Assembly: GCF_937873765.1 (NCBI RefSeq)
Contig: NZ_CALMZC010000013.1
Coordinates: forward strand, 62,001 to 126,000
DNA: 64,000 nucleotides
Direction: 5' to 3'
Source of the DNA: an uncultured Thiothrix sp.
Lineage (GTDB): Bacteria > Pseudomonadota > Gammaproteobacteria > Thiotrichales > Thiotrichaceae
The position numbers and the translations under genes are program-made. Under the pieces are notes generated by a model. It made no database searches. It was not told the origin of the DNA and was given only the letters and a program-made list of their open reading frames with translations. Position 1 is the first letter of the stretch; every line of letters starts with the position of its first letter. Below are positions 25,567-36,042 of the stretch, one piece after another.

Positions 25567-28532
25567 TCATGCCTCAATCATTGCCAAAATATCTTGATAC
25601 TGCTGCCAAACACGGTCAAATACAGACGCTGGGCGGATCCACGTGGCCAATTAATACCAAACGCTGCCTTGCGCGGGTCAATGCTACATACATACGGTTC
25701 AGATGCTGGGTATCCGTCAAGTCATACTGCTCAAAATAGGGCAAGATCACCAGATCAAATTCTAACCCCTTGGCGTTGGTGATGGCTGTAAAATGACGCA
25801 CATGCCGCCGCGACAAATCAATTCGTTCCGAAACTTCCGCATCTACCATACGTTCTGCCAAGGCAGATTTGCAAGCAGCATGACAGTGGTTTGCCATTTC
25901 CGTACTGGGCAAAATTACCGCAGCCGTTTGTTTGGGGTGGGTGGTCTGTAACAACTTAACCACCTGTTCCACCAGTTAGGTTTCATCACTATAGGTTTCC
26001 AGTTCTGGTCTATACAGTTCAGCCGGGTTTTCGAGCAAGCAGTTGAGTAACTCATCATCGGGTATTTCCCCTAAATGACCATCCTGCAATTCTGCCCGGA
26101 AGCGTGCGCTGAACCAGGCAATACCGGGTACTTCCGCTTGCCGCATGTTTTTGCTCAATTGTACATTTTGGAGGCGCTTGCCGGGGAAACAGGCGCGGAC
26201 ATCAATACTGCTGCCGTTATGGAGTTTCTGAGCAATATCCCCGACTACGGTTACTGCAAAGTATTCAGGTCGAGCCTGCTCCACCATCAGGTAAATCTGC
26301 TGTTCGGTGAAGTCCTGCACTTCATCCACAAACACGGATTGATAAAAGAAGGGAGTCCTGAGTTGTTCAGGGTTGCCATCAAACCCCCTTCCAATAAGGT
26401 GGTACAGGCATAGCAGCAGATCAATATCTTCATCTGCCAGTTTTTTGTGGTTCAACTGCTCCACAATCTGTGACGTTAGGCCGGTGTCGGGGAACAAGGA
26501 GACATTCACCGCCAAGGCAACAGCATACGCATCAGCCACAAAAGCCAACGGCTGTAAAAGCATCCGCCGTACCACCGAGGTAAAAGCAGCCTGAACAGAT
26601 CGCCGCTGCTGTGCTTTTGCTACTTCTACTGGCTGCTCTTCATCGTTTTCGTTCTCGTTCTCAATATTTTTCGCGGCAGCAGTGATAGTAGGCAGTTGTA
26701 ACCTGCCCAAGCCTCTTTGTACCCGCAGGCGCTTCAAGTTGCCGCCTTGCTGGATATAAAGCCCTTGGGCTGATTCCGGCAGCAGGCGGATATACAAATC
26801 CTCAGCATCCGACACAACAGCCGATAATATCTCGCCACTAACATTATCACGCACAAGGCATTGTGTGCTGGCTAGTAACTCTCGGGTTATCTGATCACTC
26901 GGCAATTCCTGACCAGCCTTCGAGAGAATACTCAAGTCATCATCAATCATGCCTTTTGCATCGAAGAATACCAATCTGGCAAGGGATTTCAGGTACAGCG
27001 CTGTTTTGTCGGCAATGAGTGCTTGCGCCAACTCCCGCTCCGTTTGGGCGCTCCAGAAACGCTCCCCAATCGTGATTCACAGGGTGTTGCTGCCCAGAAC
27101 CTCTAATCGAATAGGCTGGATACAGTCATAAACGCGTTTGGCCAAACCATCCAGGGCAAAACGCTCAGTGACTCTTGGCTTTGCCAACTCCTGATAGAGT
27201 GAAGTGATTTCCTTGCACAGGCGCTCCATGGCAGGACGCACAATGTTCAACGTCCGATTCTTTGCTTCTGGCACAAAGGAATTGGCGACATCTTCCGCTG
27301 TCGGAAACTGATGGAGAAAGGCATCCGCCCAGTAACTGGCGATAGCCCGGTCGGCGGTGCGTAGCCATACCATGGTGATATCAACATGGGTTCCGCGTGG
27401 TTCATTCAGTCCCGCCCAGCGTGAACCTGCGCTACGCTCGACTTGTCGAGATTGGCGCAAGCGACTGCGTAATTCGGGGTATTCCTGCACTGGGAGATTA
27501 GGCAAATCCAGCCGTCGACAGGTTTCCTTGAGATACTGGATCAGCTCACCGGTACGTACAAAACCGACACTGCTTTCTTGGGAAAACTGCCCGGCAAATC
27601 TCCCTGCCCAGTAGTCACCGTTGTCACCCACGATGTCGCGGAATTCTGCTTCGTCATAAACGTTTTGGGCATTAAAGTCACACAGCATTTTGGTGCGCCC
27701 TAATGCAGCAGAGGTTTTACCCGAACCGGCAACCCCTTCCACATACATAGCCCCAATCGGAGAACGGGCAACTACTGCATCCTGCTCACGGGTACGATTG
27801 AGGTAAAAGGTTTCGCTCAGACCAAAATATTCATCAACGACAGTCTGTTTGGTATCTTCATCCTCGTTACCATCCTCCTGTTCGGGTGGAATCCATTCAT
27901 CTGTTTCGTCATCTTCAATCACTGCATATTCTGTCAGATGGATTTCCGGTAAGGGTGGCGGAACAATTTCTTCCACAACAGGTGGAGGAGGCGGTGGTAA
28001 CTCAATTGGCTCTGGTAATTTTAGTTCTGGAATTGACTTGGCTGGTTGAACCTCTATCTGTCGGGGTATGGTAGTCGTCCCTGTCAGGAATGCACGCAAA
28101 TTGCTGACGGAATCCCGCTTACTGTCCTGCCTGACATCCATGCGCAAAAAATTGCGCACATTGGGTTCAAATTGTGCGCCGTCAAAACGGTCAAACAAAC
28201 GTACTTCCAAGACTGTGTACTCGCCCCAGCGTGGCGTTTCTCCTTCATTGCCCTCCTGAAAGGAATGAACACATGCGCCCGACCGGCGAGTATGGCGTTG
28301 CGTAACCTGAGCTGTGTTTTGGATAGACTGCCGATGTCGAACTAAGACGGAAGGTCAGCACCCCTTCATTTTCTGTTTTAATGATGACTGTTTTGCCGTA
28401 TGCATGGCGACGGAGAGGGCTATATTCTCCACGCTTACCATCTTCATAGATCATCTTGTCAGCGTAGTTGATGACTCCTTCGAGAACATCAAGTTCTTCT
28501 TTTACCCGTGTCTTTTTTTCGATTTTATCCAT
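25567..28532 (-). pseudogene. Superfamily-I (UvrD/Rep-like) DNA helicase, broken
   Basis: The ATG at 28532 shares a base with the mfd stop (TAATG) and has GGGGGAG ahead. The gene would encode about 985 residues. Lesions: a frameshift near 28255 (the frame ending GRMCSFLSGGQ should join EGNEGETPRWGEY), an in-frame TGA at 27079-27077 (NTL-stop-ITIGERFW), an in-frame TAA at 25978-25976 (SDET-stop-LVEQVV), and a frameshift near 25620 (the proper end is VFDRVWQQYQDILAMIEA). Both stops can arise from one C-to-T change (CGA, CAA). Helicase motifs survive: Walker A EGVAGSGKTSAAL, motif II VDEVQDFTEQQ, motif V NAKGLEFDLVI and motif VI MYVALTRAR. It probably belonged to a DNA-processing or defence module. 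Confidence 0.82.
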
Positions 28533-31500
28533 TACCCAATCTCCCCCATCAACTTAATAAACCACTCCTCCCGCTCCTCCACGGTCGGGAGTTCGATTTC
28601 AAACCGCAACTTATCCTGTCCATCGAGTTTAAACATCCAAGGACGTTTTTGAATAAGTTGAATCACTTTCAGCGGGTCAATATTCGGTTTAGTATCGAAA
28701 ATAATCCGCCCACCTTTAGCGGTCATATCCAGTTTGCGCATACCTAAGTCTTGGGCAACTAATTTAACTCGCGTGACGCTAAATAAGGTTTTGACGGGGT
28801 CAGGTAATAAGCCGAAACGGTCGATCATTTCCACCCTTAATTCGTCTAAAGCGGCTTGATTCGCAGCACTGGCAATCCGCTTATACAGAATCAGGCGGCT
28901 ATGCACATCAGGTAGATAATCATCAGGAATCAGAGCTGGGGCACCTAATTCAACCGTCGTGCGGCTTTGGGTGCGGGGATCAAGATCGGGCGTTTTACCC
29001 GATTTCAGAGCTTTAACCGCGCGCTCTAATAAATCGTTGTAGAGATTGAAGCCGATTTCTTGAATTTGCCCGCTTTGATCTTCTCCGAGTAATTCACCTG
29101 CACCGCGAATCTCTAAATCATGCGTGGCTAAGGTAAAGCCCACGCCTAATTCTTCTAGTGATTCAATCGCTTCCAAACGCTTGACCGCATCTTGGGTGAG
29201 GAGCTTTTTTGGTGGAGTAATTAAATACGCATAAGCGCGATGATGCGAGCGCCCGACCCGACCACGTAGTTGATGGAGCTGGGCTAAGCCGAGTTTATCC
29301 GCCCGATTGATAATAATCGTGTTCGCAGTCGGAACATCGATGCCACTTTCAATAATGGTGGTGGCGACTAGAATTTGGAAGCGCTGGTGATAGAAGTCAC
29401 TCATGATGCTTTCGAGTTCTCGCTCGCGCATTTGCCCATGCGCAAAACGGACTTCTACATGAGGCAACAACTCACTTAATTCTTCAGTGATGCGCCCAAT
29501 GGTTTTAACTTCATTATGCAGCACATAAGCTTGTCCACCACGGGCTAATTCACGTGCACAAGCTTCTTGAATAGTGATCTTGTTCCATTCGGTGACAAAA
29601 GTTTTGATGGCATGTCGTTGGGTAGGTGGGGTGGCAATAATCGATAAATCCCGTAGACCCGACAGCGACATATTCAAAGTGCGTGGAATCGGCGTCGCGG
29701 TTAGGGTGAGCATATCCACATTAGCGCGCAGTTTTTTCATCTGCTCTTTGTCGCGCACCCCGAAGCGATGTTCTTCATCGATAATGACTAAGCCTAGGTT
29801 CTTAAAAACCACATCATCCTGCAAAAGTTTATGCGTGCCGATCACAATATCAATTGTGCCAGCGGCCAAAGCATCAAGGGCTTTGGAACTTTCTTTGCTT
29901 GTTTTAAAACGTGATAAGGATTCAATCCGAAACGGCCAATCCGCAAAGCGGTCACGGAAATTGTTTAAATGCTGTTCAACCAACAGGGTTGTGGGGGCAA
30001 TCATCACCACTTGCTTGCCCGCATTGGCTGCAACAAAAGCGGCACGCATGGCAACTTCCGTTTTACCAAATCCCACATCCCCACACACGACCCGATCCAT
30101 CGGTTGCGCTGAGCGCATATCCTTAATCACGTTTTCGATTGCTAGAGCTTGATCGGGAGTTTCTTCAAATGGGAAAGCCCCTGCAAACAATCGATAGTCA
30201 TTTTCATCAAAGGGGAAGCTATGGCCTTGTTGGGCGGCACGACGTGCATGAATATCTAAAAGTTCAGCGGCCACATCACGAGCTTTCTCTGCCGCTTTGC
30301 TGCGGGCTTTTTCCCATTGATCCGTACCTAATTTATGCAAAGGCGCATGGTCAGGGTCAGAACCCGTGTAACGACTCACTAAATGCAAAGAGGCAACTGG
30401 TACATACAAGCGATCTTTATTCGCATATTCGATCAGTAAGTACTCAGCCTCTACCCCCCCAGTCGTCACCATCTGCAAGCCTAAATAGCGCCCTACTCCA
30501 TGTTCTTCATGTACAACTGGAGCGCCTTCATTCAGATCGGTGAGATTACGAATAATCGCATCAGCATCGCGGGTTGCTTTTTTACGGCGGCGCTGTTGCT
30601 GAATTTGTACGCCATGCAATAAGTTTTCTGGAATAACAGCAAGGCGAGCATCCGGCAGCCAAAAACCTTGTTCTAATGGCGCTACTGTTACCGCCATTTC
30701 TGCTTTACTGGTTACAAATGCTTGCCAAGTCTCTAGGGTTTGGACAGCAAGCATTTGCTCACGTAATAACTCAATTAAAGCTTCACGCCGCCCGGCCGAT
30801 TCAGCGGTAAATAAGACTCGGCCTTTTAAGTCTTTCAGAAATTGCAGCAATAGAAATAAAGGTTGCTCATGGCGTGGATGGATTAATAATGAGGGCAGGG
30901 CAGCCGTATTATAGTTGTGACCCTCTGCTTCTAATTTAAAACTTTGAACCTCAATGCTGCGATAGTCACGCAGGAAACTTTTGAGTAGCTCTGCATTAAG
31001 AAAGAGTTTATCGGGGACCAAGAGTGGACGCTCAATGTCATGGCGACGCTGTTCATAGCGATTTTGCAAAGACTGCCAAAACTGTTCAACCGCTGTGGGA
31101 ATCCCCTCTTCAAGAATCAGCAGAGTCTTCGCAGGTAGATAATCAAATAAAGTCGCGGTACTTTCAAAAAATAGTGGCAGGTAATACTCAATGCCTGCAG
31201 GTGGTTTACCGTGACTGACGGCTTCATAAATGCGACTACGTTGTAAATCGCCTTCCACTTGTTGACGATAATTCGTGCGGAATAATTTAATACCTGCTTC
31301 ATCTAATGGAAATTCACGAGCCGGTAAGAGTTCGACTTCCTTAAAATTATCTTCAGTACGTTGGGTTTCGGTAGAAAAACTACGGATCGAGTCAATTTCA
31401 TCATCGAATAAGTCAATTCGATAAGGGATTGTGCTGCCCATCGGGAAGAGATCGACCAACGCACCACGGGTTGCATATTCGCCATGTTGCATGACTTGGC

Positions 31501-31987
31501 TGACATGTTGATAGCCCGCTTTATCTAAGTGCTTGCGAAAGCTATCAATGGCTAATTTCATACCCGCTTTTAGCAATAGGCTATGGCCTTGCACATAATT
31601 AAGCGGTGCTAAGCGCTGCAGCAGCGTAGCCACGGGGACAATTAAGATACCCTGTTGTAAGGTGGGCAAACGCGCCAGAATTTTTAAGCGCTCAGAAATA
31701 ATATCTTCGTGTGGCGAGAAAATGTCATAGGGTAAGGTTTCCCAATCAGGAAAAATATGCACCGATAATTCAAGGGCGAAAAAGCGTAGGGCTTCTTCCA
31801 TCCGATAAGCATGATGCGTATCACTAGTGACTAGTAACACTAAGCCTTTAAATTCACTAGCCGTTTGGGCGATGAGTGCTTCGGCAGCATTCCCATAAAG
31901 CTGCCCCCAGCGAATACTACCTTGCTTGGGCGGGGGGTAAGCTGCTTGTAAGCTTGGAAGAGACGAGGCTGTGCTTGCTACGGCCAT
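28532..31987 (-). CDS. mfd: Transcription-repair coupling factor Mfd
   Basis: A full-length 1151-residue Mfd. The UvrB-like N-terminal region has ETLPYDIFSPHEDIISERL. The RNA-polymerase-interacting domain begins near GAPVVHEEHGVGRYLGLQM. The RecG-like translocase has Walker A CGDVGFGKTEVAMRAAF and the DEEH box IIDEEHRFGV. The TRCF domain ends at LMGEIG. Mfd removes RNA polymerase stalled at lesions and recruits UvrA. The gene looks intact. Its last 60 bases are present again, diverged, at 23162. Confidence 0.96.
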   Translation of the reverse strand: MAVASTASSLPSLQAAYPPPKQGSIRWGQLYGNAAEALIAQTASEFKGLVLLVTSDTHHAYRMEEALRFFALELSVHIFPDWETLPYDIFSPHEDIISERLKILARLPTLQQGILIVPVATLLQRLAPLNYVQGHSLLLKAGMKLAIDSFRKHLDKAGYQHVSQVMQHGEYATRGALVDLFPMGSTIPYRIDLFDDEIDSIRSFSTETQRTEDNFKEVELLPAREFPLDEAGIKLFRTNYRQQVEGDLQRSRIYEAVSHGKPPAGIEYYLPLFFESTATLFDYLPAKTLLILEEGIPTAVEQFWQSLQNRYEQRRHDIERPLLVPDKLFLNAELLKSFLRDYRSIEVQSFKLEAEGHNYNTAALPSLLIHPRHEQPLFLLLQFLKDLKGRVLFTAESAGRREALIELLREQMLAVQTLETWQAFVTSKAEMAVTVAPLEQGFWLPDARLAVIPENLLHGVQIQQQRRRKKATRDADAIIRNLTDLNEGAPVVHEEHGVGRYLGLQMVTTGGVEAEYLLIEYANKDRLYVPVASLHLVSRYTGSDPDHAPLHKLGTDQWEKARSKAAEKARDVAAELLDIHARRAAQQGHSFPFDENDYRLFAGAFPFEETPDQALAIENVIKDMRSAQPMDRVVCGDVGFGKTEVAMRAAFVAANAGKQVVMIAPTTLLVEQHLNNFRDRFADWPFRIESLSRFKTSKESSKALDALAAGTIDIVIGTHKLLQDDVVFKNLGLVIIDEEHRFGVRDKEQMKKLRANVDMLTLTATPIPRTLNMSLSGLRDLSIIATPPTQRHAIKTFVTEWNKITIQEACARELARGGQAYVLHNEVKTIGRITEELSELLPHVEVRFAHGQMRERELESIMSDFYHQRFQILVATTIIESGIDVPTANTIIINRADKLGLAQLHQLRGRVGRSHHRAYAYLITPPKKLLTQDAVKRLEAIESLEELGVGFTLATHDLEIRGAGELLGEDQSGQIQEIGFNLYNDLLERAVKALKSGKTPDLDPRTQSRTTVELGAPALIPDDYLPDVHSRLILYKRIASAANQAALDELRVEMIDRFGLLPDPVKTLFSVTRVKLVAQDLGMRKLDMTAKGGRIIFDTKPNIDPLKVIQLIQKRPWMFKLDGQDKLRFEIELPTVEEREEWFIKLMGEIG

Positions 31988-32147
31988 AATACGCTTGTGG
32001 GGTAATCAAAAACGCAGGCATTGTACCTGAAACTAGCAATAGCTTGCATAGTGATGCTATTGCCAGTTGGGTTTTGACCTGCTTATTTAATATCTCGCTA
32101 TCAAAACCGCATCACGGTGCAAATTCTTCACTGGAATAGTTTCAGCA

Positions 32148-33464
32148 TTAGGATGCAGGAAGAGTTGAACGGGAATTGCTGTTGATACGTTGCTTTAAAG
32201 TATCGATTTGCTCACGCGTGAGTAGCTCCATCACAGAATCTCGCGACTCGATTGCATGTTTTTGACCTTGAGCAGCCGCTAACGATAACCAATAAGCTGC
32301 TTCCATCAAGTTTTTCTCAACACCTACACCATTGGCTAAATAAGCACCAAGGCCATATTGAGCTAAAGCATGGTTAGATTGAGCCGCTTTTTTAATCCAA
32401 TGCACGGATCTTTCATGGCTCATTTCCACGCCTTGACCTTTCGCGAACATTAACGACAATTGATATTGTGCTTCTGGGTAATCATTTTCAGCTGCTCCTA
32501 AATACAGATGATAAGCTTTGGTATAGTCAATCCCTAAAAATTTACCAGTCGTGAGCATGTTCCCCAACATGGTTTGGGCCGCCGGATTACCGCGCTTAGC
32601 TGAGGTTTGAATCAGTTCAACACCTTTAGTAGTATTTTGCGCGACCCCAGAGCCAAATAAATACTTATTACCTAAGTTAAATTGCGCACCAGCTTCACCT
32701 TGTTGGGCAGCTTTTTGATACCATTCAACCGCCAACTGCAGATCTTGCCCAACACCAGTGCCCTGTTCATACATGAGTCCTGTATTGAATTGAGCCGCCG
32801 CATCACCTTGTTGAGCCGCTTTTTGGAACCAATTAAAGGCTTGTTGATAGTCCGTTTTGACCCCTTCACCTTGTAAATACTTCACGCCCAAAATGTACTC
32901 AGAACCACGGTGACCATTTTGCGCGGCTTTAATTAGCCAATTAAAGCTTGGTTCAGTTAAACTAGGATCAGTTTTGGCCTCTTGATCTAAGAGCATGGCA
33001 AGACTGTATTGGGCTTCGCCATCATCTTGTTTGGCAGCTTGCTCTAACCAATAGAAGCCTTGTTTAGGATTATAAGCAGGAGTGCTCTCTCTCAAGAGCA
33101 AAGCACTGAGATTAAATTGTGATTCTAAATGCCCTTGTTTGGCAGCTTTTTCGTAGAAATCCACTGCCTTAAAATAATCACGCTCAACCTCATCAATCCC
33201 ATATTCATAATAAAAACCCAGTTGATAGAGCGCTTGAGGATATTGTTGTGCCGCTGCTAATTTCAACCATTTTAGCCCAGTGGAGAAATCAGCTTTAGTA
33301 TTTTGTCCTTCAATGAGGTTAATTGCGGTTTTAAATTGCTCGGCTGGGTTGTATAGTGATCCTAGATCTGGAGTGTTGCTGGCTTTTGCGGAATGCATAA
33401 TTAATGCACTCATACAGGCAAAGCCTAGAGTGATAACGTATTTATGAGGTTTTTTATTGTACAT
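32148..33464 (-). CDS. Exported Sel1-repeat protein
   Basis: About 438 residues. A signal peptide begins MYNKKPHKYVITLGFACMSA and ends HSAKA. It is followed by about ten Sel1-like repeats of about 36 residues (for example AQFNTGLMYEQGTGVGQDLQ, with AVEWYQKAAQQGEAGAQFNL directly after). These form a helical solenoid for protein binding in the periplasm or at the outer membrane. Sel1 proteins take part in many functions, and no partner is shown here. The start at 33464 gives a good signal peptide; the longer GTG frame from 33503 adds a polar stretch. Confidence 0.85.
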   Translation of the reverse strand: MYNKKPHKYVITLGFACMSALIMHSAKASNTPDLGSLYNPAEQFKTAINLIEGQNTKADFSTGLKWLKLAAAQQYPQALYQLGFYYEYGIDEVERDYFKAVDFYEKAAKQGHLESQFNLSALLLRESTPAYNPKQGFYWLEQAAKQDDGEAQYSLAMLLDQEAKTDPSLTEPSFNWLIKAAQNGHRGSEYILGVKYLQGEGVKTDYQQAFNWFQKAAQQGDAAAQFNTGLMYEQGTGVGQDLQLAVEWYQKAAQQGEAGAQFNLGNKYLFGSGVAQNTTKGVELIQTSAKRGNPAAQTMLGNMLTTGKFLGIDYTKAYHLYLGAAENDYPEAQYQLSLMFAKGQGVEMSHERSVHWIKKAAQSNHALAQYGLGAYLANGVGVEKNLMEAAYWLSLAAAQGQKHAIESRDSVMELLTREQIDTLKQRINSNSRSTLPAS

Positions 33465-33651
33465 AGTCAGGCCCTGAGTTTGAGAATCCAAGTGGCAGTG
33501 CACTGGGCATATAAGTATCTAAAAAGTGAAGCAAATACCCTGTAAGCAAACTTATACGCAGCATATCATAAGTCAATTTGATAAATGTACACAATAAGGT
33601 AACGGGCTTGGCAAGTTACCATTAAGCTTTGTAGTAAGGAGATAGAACAGC

Positions 33652-34359
33652 GTGAAGGAGCAGATAATTGATTTAAAAGGGGAAATGTCTCTTTTAACCG
33701 TGCTGGTTCTACACTCTGGGAATATGCACTCTATTAGTACAGCTCTTGAAACCAAATGCCAACAAGCCAGTCAATTTTTAGAGCGTAGCCCGATTATCAT
33801 TGATTGTCAGCTCTTGGGTGAGACCGGTCTTGAGCTTGATTTTGTAGAGCTTAAACTTCAAGTCAGCAAGCTTGGGTTGGTGCCTGTTGGTTTACGCAAT
33901 TTGTGGGAAGAAGCTGAAGCTAAAGCGCTAGCTGCGGGTTGGGCCTTGTTACGCCCTAGCAAACAGCAGCCTACTGCTAATATACCACCTGTCACTGAAG
34001 TCAATTTAACTCCAGAATACCCTGAAGCTGTACAGCGTCTATTAGTTTTAGATCGACCTGTGCGTTCTGGTCAGCAAGTGTATTGTCCCTATGGGGATAT
34101 TGTGGTACTGCAGCATACTAGTGCAGGTTCTGAATTGCTCGCAGGTGGCTCAGTGCATGTCTATGGTGCTTTACGTGGGCGTGTCTTAGCCGGTATTCAA
34201 GGTGATATACAGGCAAGAATTTTTTGTGAACGCTTAGAAGCAGAATTAATCGCTATTGCAGGACGTTACCGTTTATTAGATGAAATTGAGTCTAATCTTA
34301 AAGGGCAATCGGTCATGATCTATTTGGATCAAGAGAAGTTGAAAATAGTGCCGATTTGA
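33652..34359 (+). CDS. minC: Septum site-determining protein MinC
   Basis: A 235-residue division inhibitor. The N-terminal domain (1-about 105) opposes FtsZ. The C-terminal beta-helix (about 130-230) has RSGQQVYCPYGDIVVL and GGSVHVYGALRGRVLAG, the MinD-binding signature. The GTG at 33652 follows AAGGAG (33636-33641) by 10 nt, and its first residues (EQIIDLKGEMSLLTVLVL) line up with the start of known MinC, so I reject the later ATG at 33685. First gene of minCDE. Confidence 0.95.
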   Translation: MKEQIIDLKGEMSLLTVLVLHSGNMHSISTALETKCQQASQFLERSPIIIDCQLLGETGLELDFVELKLQVSKLGLVPVGLRNLWEEAEAKALAAGWALLRPSKQQPTANIPPVTEVNLTPEYPEAVQRLLVLDRPVRSGQQVYCPYGDIVVLQHTSAGSELLAGGSVHVYGALRGRVLAGIQGDIQARIFCERLEAELIAIAGRYRLLDEIESNLKGQSVMIYLDQEKLKIVPI

Positions 34360-34425
34360 TTGGCACGGCTTGGGTTTAGCTTTATAGTCCGGCTGTGCTG
34401 CACGGCTGAATCAAGGAGTAAGAAA

Positions 34426-35235
34426 TTGAGCAGGATTGTTGTCGTAACTTCTGGCAAAGGCGGAGTCGGTAAGACTACGACTAGTGCTGCATTTGCAACT
34501 GGGCTTGCATTGAAGGGTTACAAAACAGCGGTAATCGATTTCGACGTGGGTTTACGTAATCTTGATTTAATTATGGGCTGTGAGCGGCGTGTAGTCTATG
34601 ATTTCATTAATGTAATTAGTGGCGAAGCGAATATTAAGCAAGCTCTAATTAAAGATAAGCGTAGTGATAATTTATTTATTCTGCCAGCCTCCCAAACTCG
34701 GGATAAAGATGCACTGACTCAAGACGGTGTAGAGAAGGTTTTAAAAGATTTAACCGATGATGGCTTTGATTTTATTGTCTGTGATTCACCTGCAGGCATT
34801 GAGCGTGGTGCTGCTTTAGCGATGTATTTTGCGGACGATGCAATCATTGTCACGAATCCTGAAGTTTCTTCTGTCCGTGATTCGGATCGAATTTTAGGTT
34901 TATTACAAAGTCGCACACGTAAAGCGGAGCGTGGTGAGAATATTCACGAACACTTATTAATCACTCGTTATTCGCCAGCGCGAGTAGCGAGTGGTGATAT
35001 GTTAGCGATGGAAGATATTCTAGAGATTTTGGCGGTGCCTTTAATTGGCGTAATTCCTGAGTCGGTATCTGTATTACAAGCTTCAAATAGCGGTGTGCCA
35101 GTGATTTTAGACAAGGAAAGTACCGCTGGCCAAGCTTATGATGATTTCGTTAGACGTTTCTTAGGCGAGACTGTGCCGCATCGTTTCCTCGAAGTTGAGA
35201 AAAAAGGACTTTTCAAACGACTATTCGGAGGTTAA
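34426..35235 (+). CDS. minD: Septum site-determining ATPase MinD
   Basis: A 269-residue deviant-Walker ATPase: SRIVVVTSGKGGVGKTTTSA at the N terminus, DFDVGLRNLDLIMGCERR, FIVCDSPAGIERGAA, and the C-terminal amphipathic membrane-targeting helix (KGLFKRLFGG). MinD oscillates with MinE and recruits MinC to the poles. The TTG at 34426 with AAGGAG seven bases ahead gives the usual length; the frame could extend back to 34360, but that stretch is unlike MinD. The minD stop lies 6 bases before minE. Confidence 0.95.
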   Translation: MSRIVVVTSGKGGVGKTTTSAAFATGLALKGYKTAVIDFDVGLRNLDLIMGCERRVVYDFINVISGEANIKQALIKDKRSDNLFILPASQTRDKDALTQDGVEKVLKDLTDDGFDFIVCDSPAGIERGAALAMYFADDAIIVTNPEVSSVRDSDRILGLLQSRTRKAERGENIHEHLLITRYSPARVASGDMLAMEDILEILAVPLIGVIPESVSVLQASNSGVPVILDKESTAGQAYDDFVRRFLGETVPHRFLEVEKKGLFKRLFGG

Positions 35236-35241
35236 ACATTT

Positions 35242-35502
35242 ATGGGTATTTTAGATTATTTTCGTACCCCGAAACCTAAAACGGCTCAGGTAGCTAAAGA
35301 GCGCTTGCAGATTTTGATTGCACATGAGCGCATTGATCGCAATGGTCCCGATTTTTTGCCACAACTACGGAATGACATTATGAATGTGATTCGTAAGTAT
35401 GTGCCTATCGACGATAAAGATGTGAATGTGCACCTAGAACGCGTCAATGATTGTGAAGTTTTAGAGTTAAATATCGCTTTACCGGATCGCAGCTCCCAAT
35501 AG
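35242..35502 (+). CDS. minE: Cell-division topological specificity factor MinE
   Basis: An 86-residue MinE: an N-terminal membrane-targeting stretch (MGILDYFRTPKPKTAQVAKE), then RLQILIAHERIDRNGPDFLP, the MinD-stimulating segment, and a C-terminal dimerisation domain (VIRKYVPIDDKDVNVHLE). It stimulates MinD ATPase and sets the oscillation. AGG lies ahead of the ATG inside the end of minD, a compact operon. Confidence 0.95.
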   Translation: MGILDYFRTPKPKTAQVAKERLQILIAHERIDRNGPDFLPQLRNDIMNVIRKYVPIDDKDVNVHLERVNDCEVLELNIALPDRSSQ

Positions 35503-35509
35503 CTGCGAT
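35486..35509. terminator. Hairpin at the end of minE
   Basis: A 9-bp perfect stem ATCGCAGCT/AGCTGCGAT with a 6-base loop spans the minE stop codon, and the next gene converges on it. No clean T-run follows, so it may be a weak or bidirectional terminator. Confidence 0.4.
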
Positions 35510-35524
35510 TGGCTCACTGCTTAG

Positions 35525-36034
35525 CTAGTTTCTTTTAGATTGTTCACTTTGAATAAAATCAATCACATCCTGAGCAATAATCGCCCCAGATTCTACGCCT
35601 TTTAGTTCACCTTTAGGATTGTAGATAAGTAACGCAGGTGTGCCGACTAAAGCTTGTTCTCCCTGCGCTATGAGGAAATTGTCCAACTCAAGCGTACTGC
35701 TCACTAAGGTCGGGAAATTAATTTGATGTTTCTTAATAAAGCCTTGTGCTAGCTGTCGTCCTGCTGCTTGCCCATTATCGCCATCCAACGAAATCCCATA
35801 CAGGGCAGCGTGCGGATAGCGGGTTTTAAAATCCTTCATGTAAAATACGCCATCAGGGCAGTAGGGGCAATCCGATGACCACACTTCAAACACTGTCCAT
35901 TTACCTTTACCCACGTGATCTAAGAGCTGTACCGATTTGCCTTGTAAATCGGTAAAAGCTTGTAGGTTAGCACTTAGGCTTACTAATCCGATAAAACTGA
36001 GGGCAGTAATCCGTTTAGTTAAAGCTTTAAGCAT
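35525..36034 (-). CDS. Exported thioredoxin-like protein (CPYC)
   Basis: About 169 residues. A signal peptide (MLKALTKRITALSFIGLVSL, cleavage near LQA) precedes a TlpA/thioredoxin-fold domain with the redox motif CPYC (WSSDCPYCPDGV) and a cis-Pro in VGTPALLIYNPKG. It should act in periplasmic thiol-disulfide exchange, probably as a reductase or cytochrome-maturation-type helper. GAGGG five bases ahead decides ATG 36034. It lies 8 bases after a paralogue with CHVC, and the two share the layout F/MTDLQG, then GKGKWTV. Confidence 0.85.
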   Translation of the reverse strand: MLKALTKRITALSFIGLVSLSANLQAFTDLQGKSVQLLDHVGKGKWTVFEVWSSDCPYCPDGVFYMKDFKTRYPHAALYGISLDGDNGQAAGRQLAQGFIKKHQINFPTLVSSTLELDNFLIAQGEQALVGTPALLIYNPKGELKGVESGAIIAQDVIDFIQSEQSKRN

Positions 36035-36042
36035 GACTACCC

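Noticed and set aside
34360..34425. A longer minD start at 34360
   Set aside because: The extra residues do not resemble MinD, and TTG 34426 has AAGGAG at the right distance.
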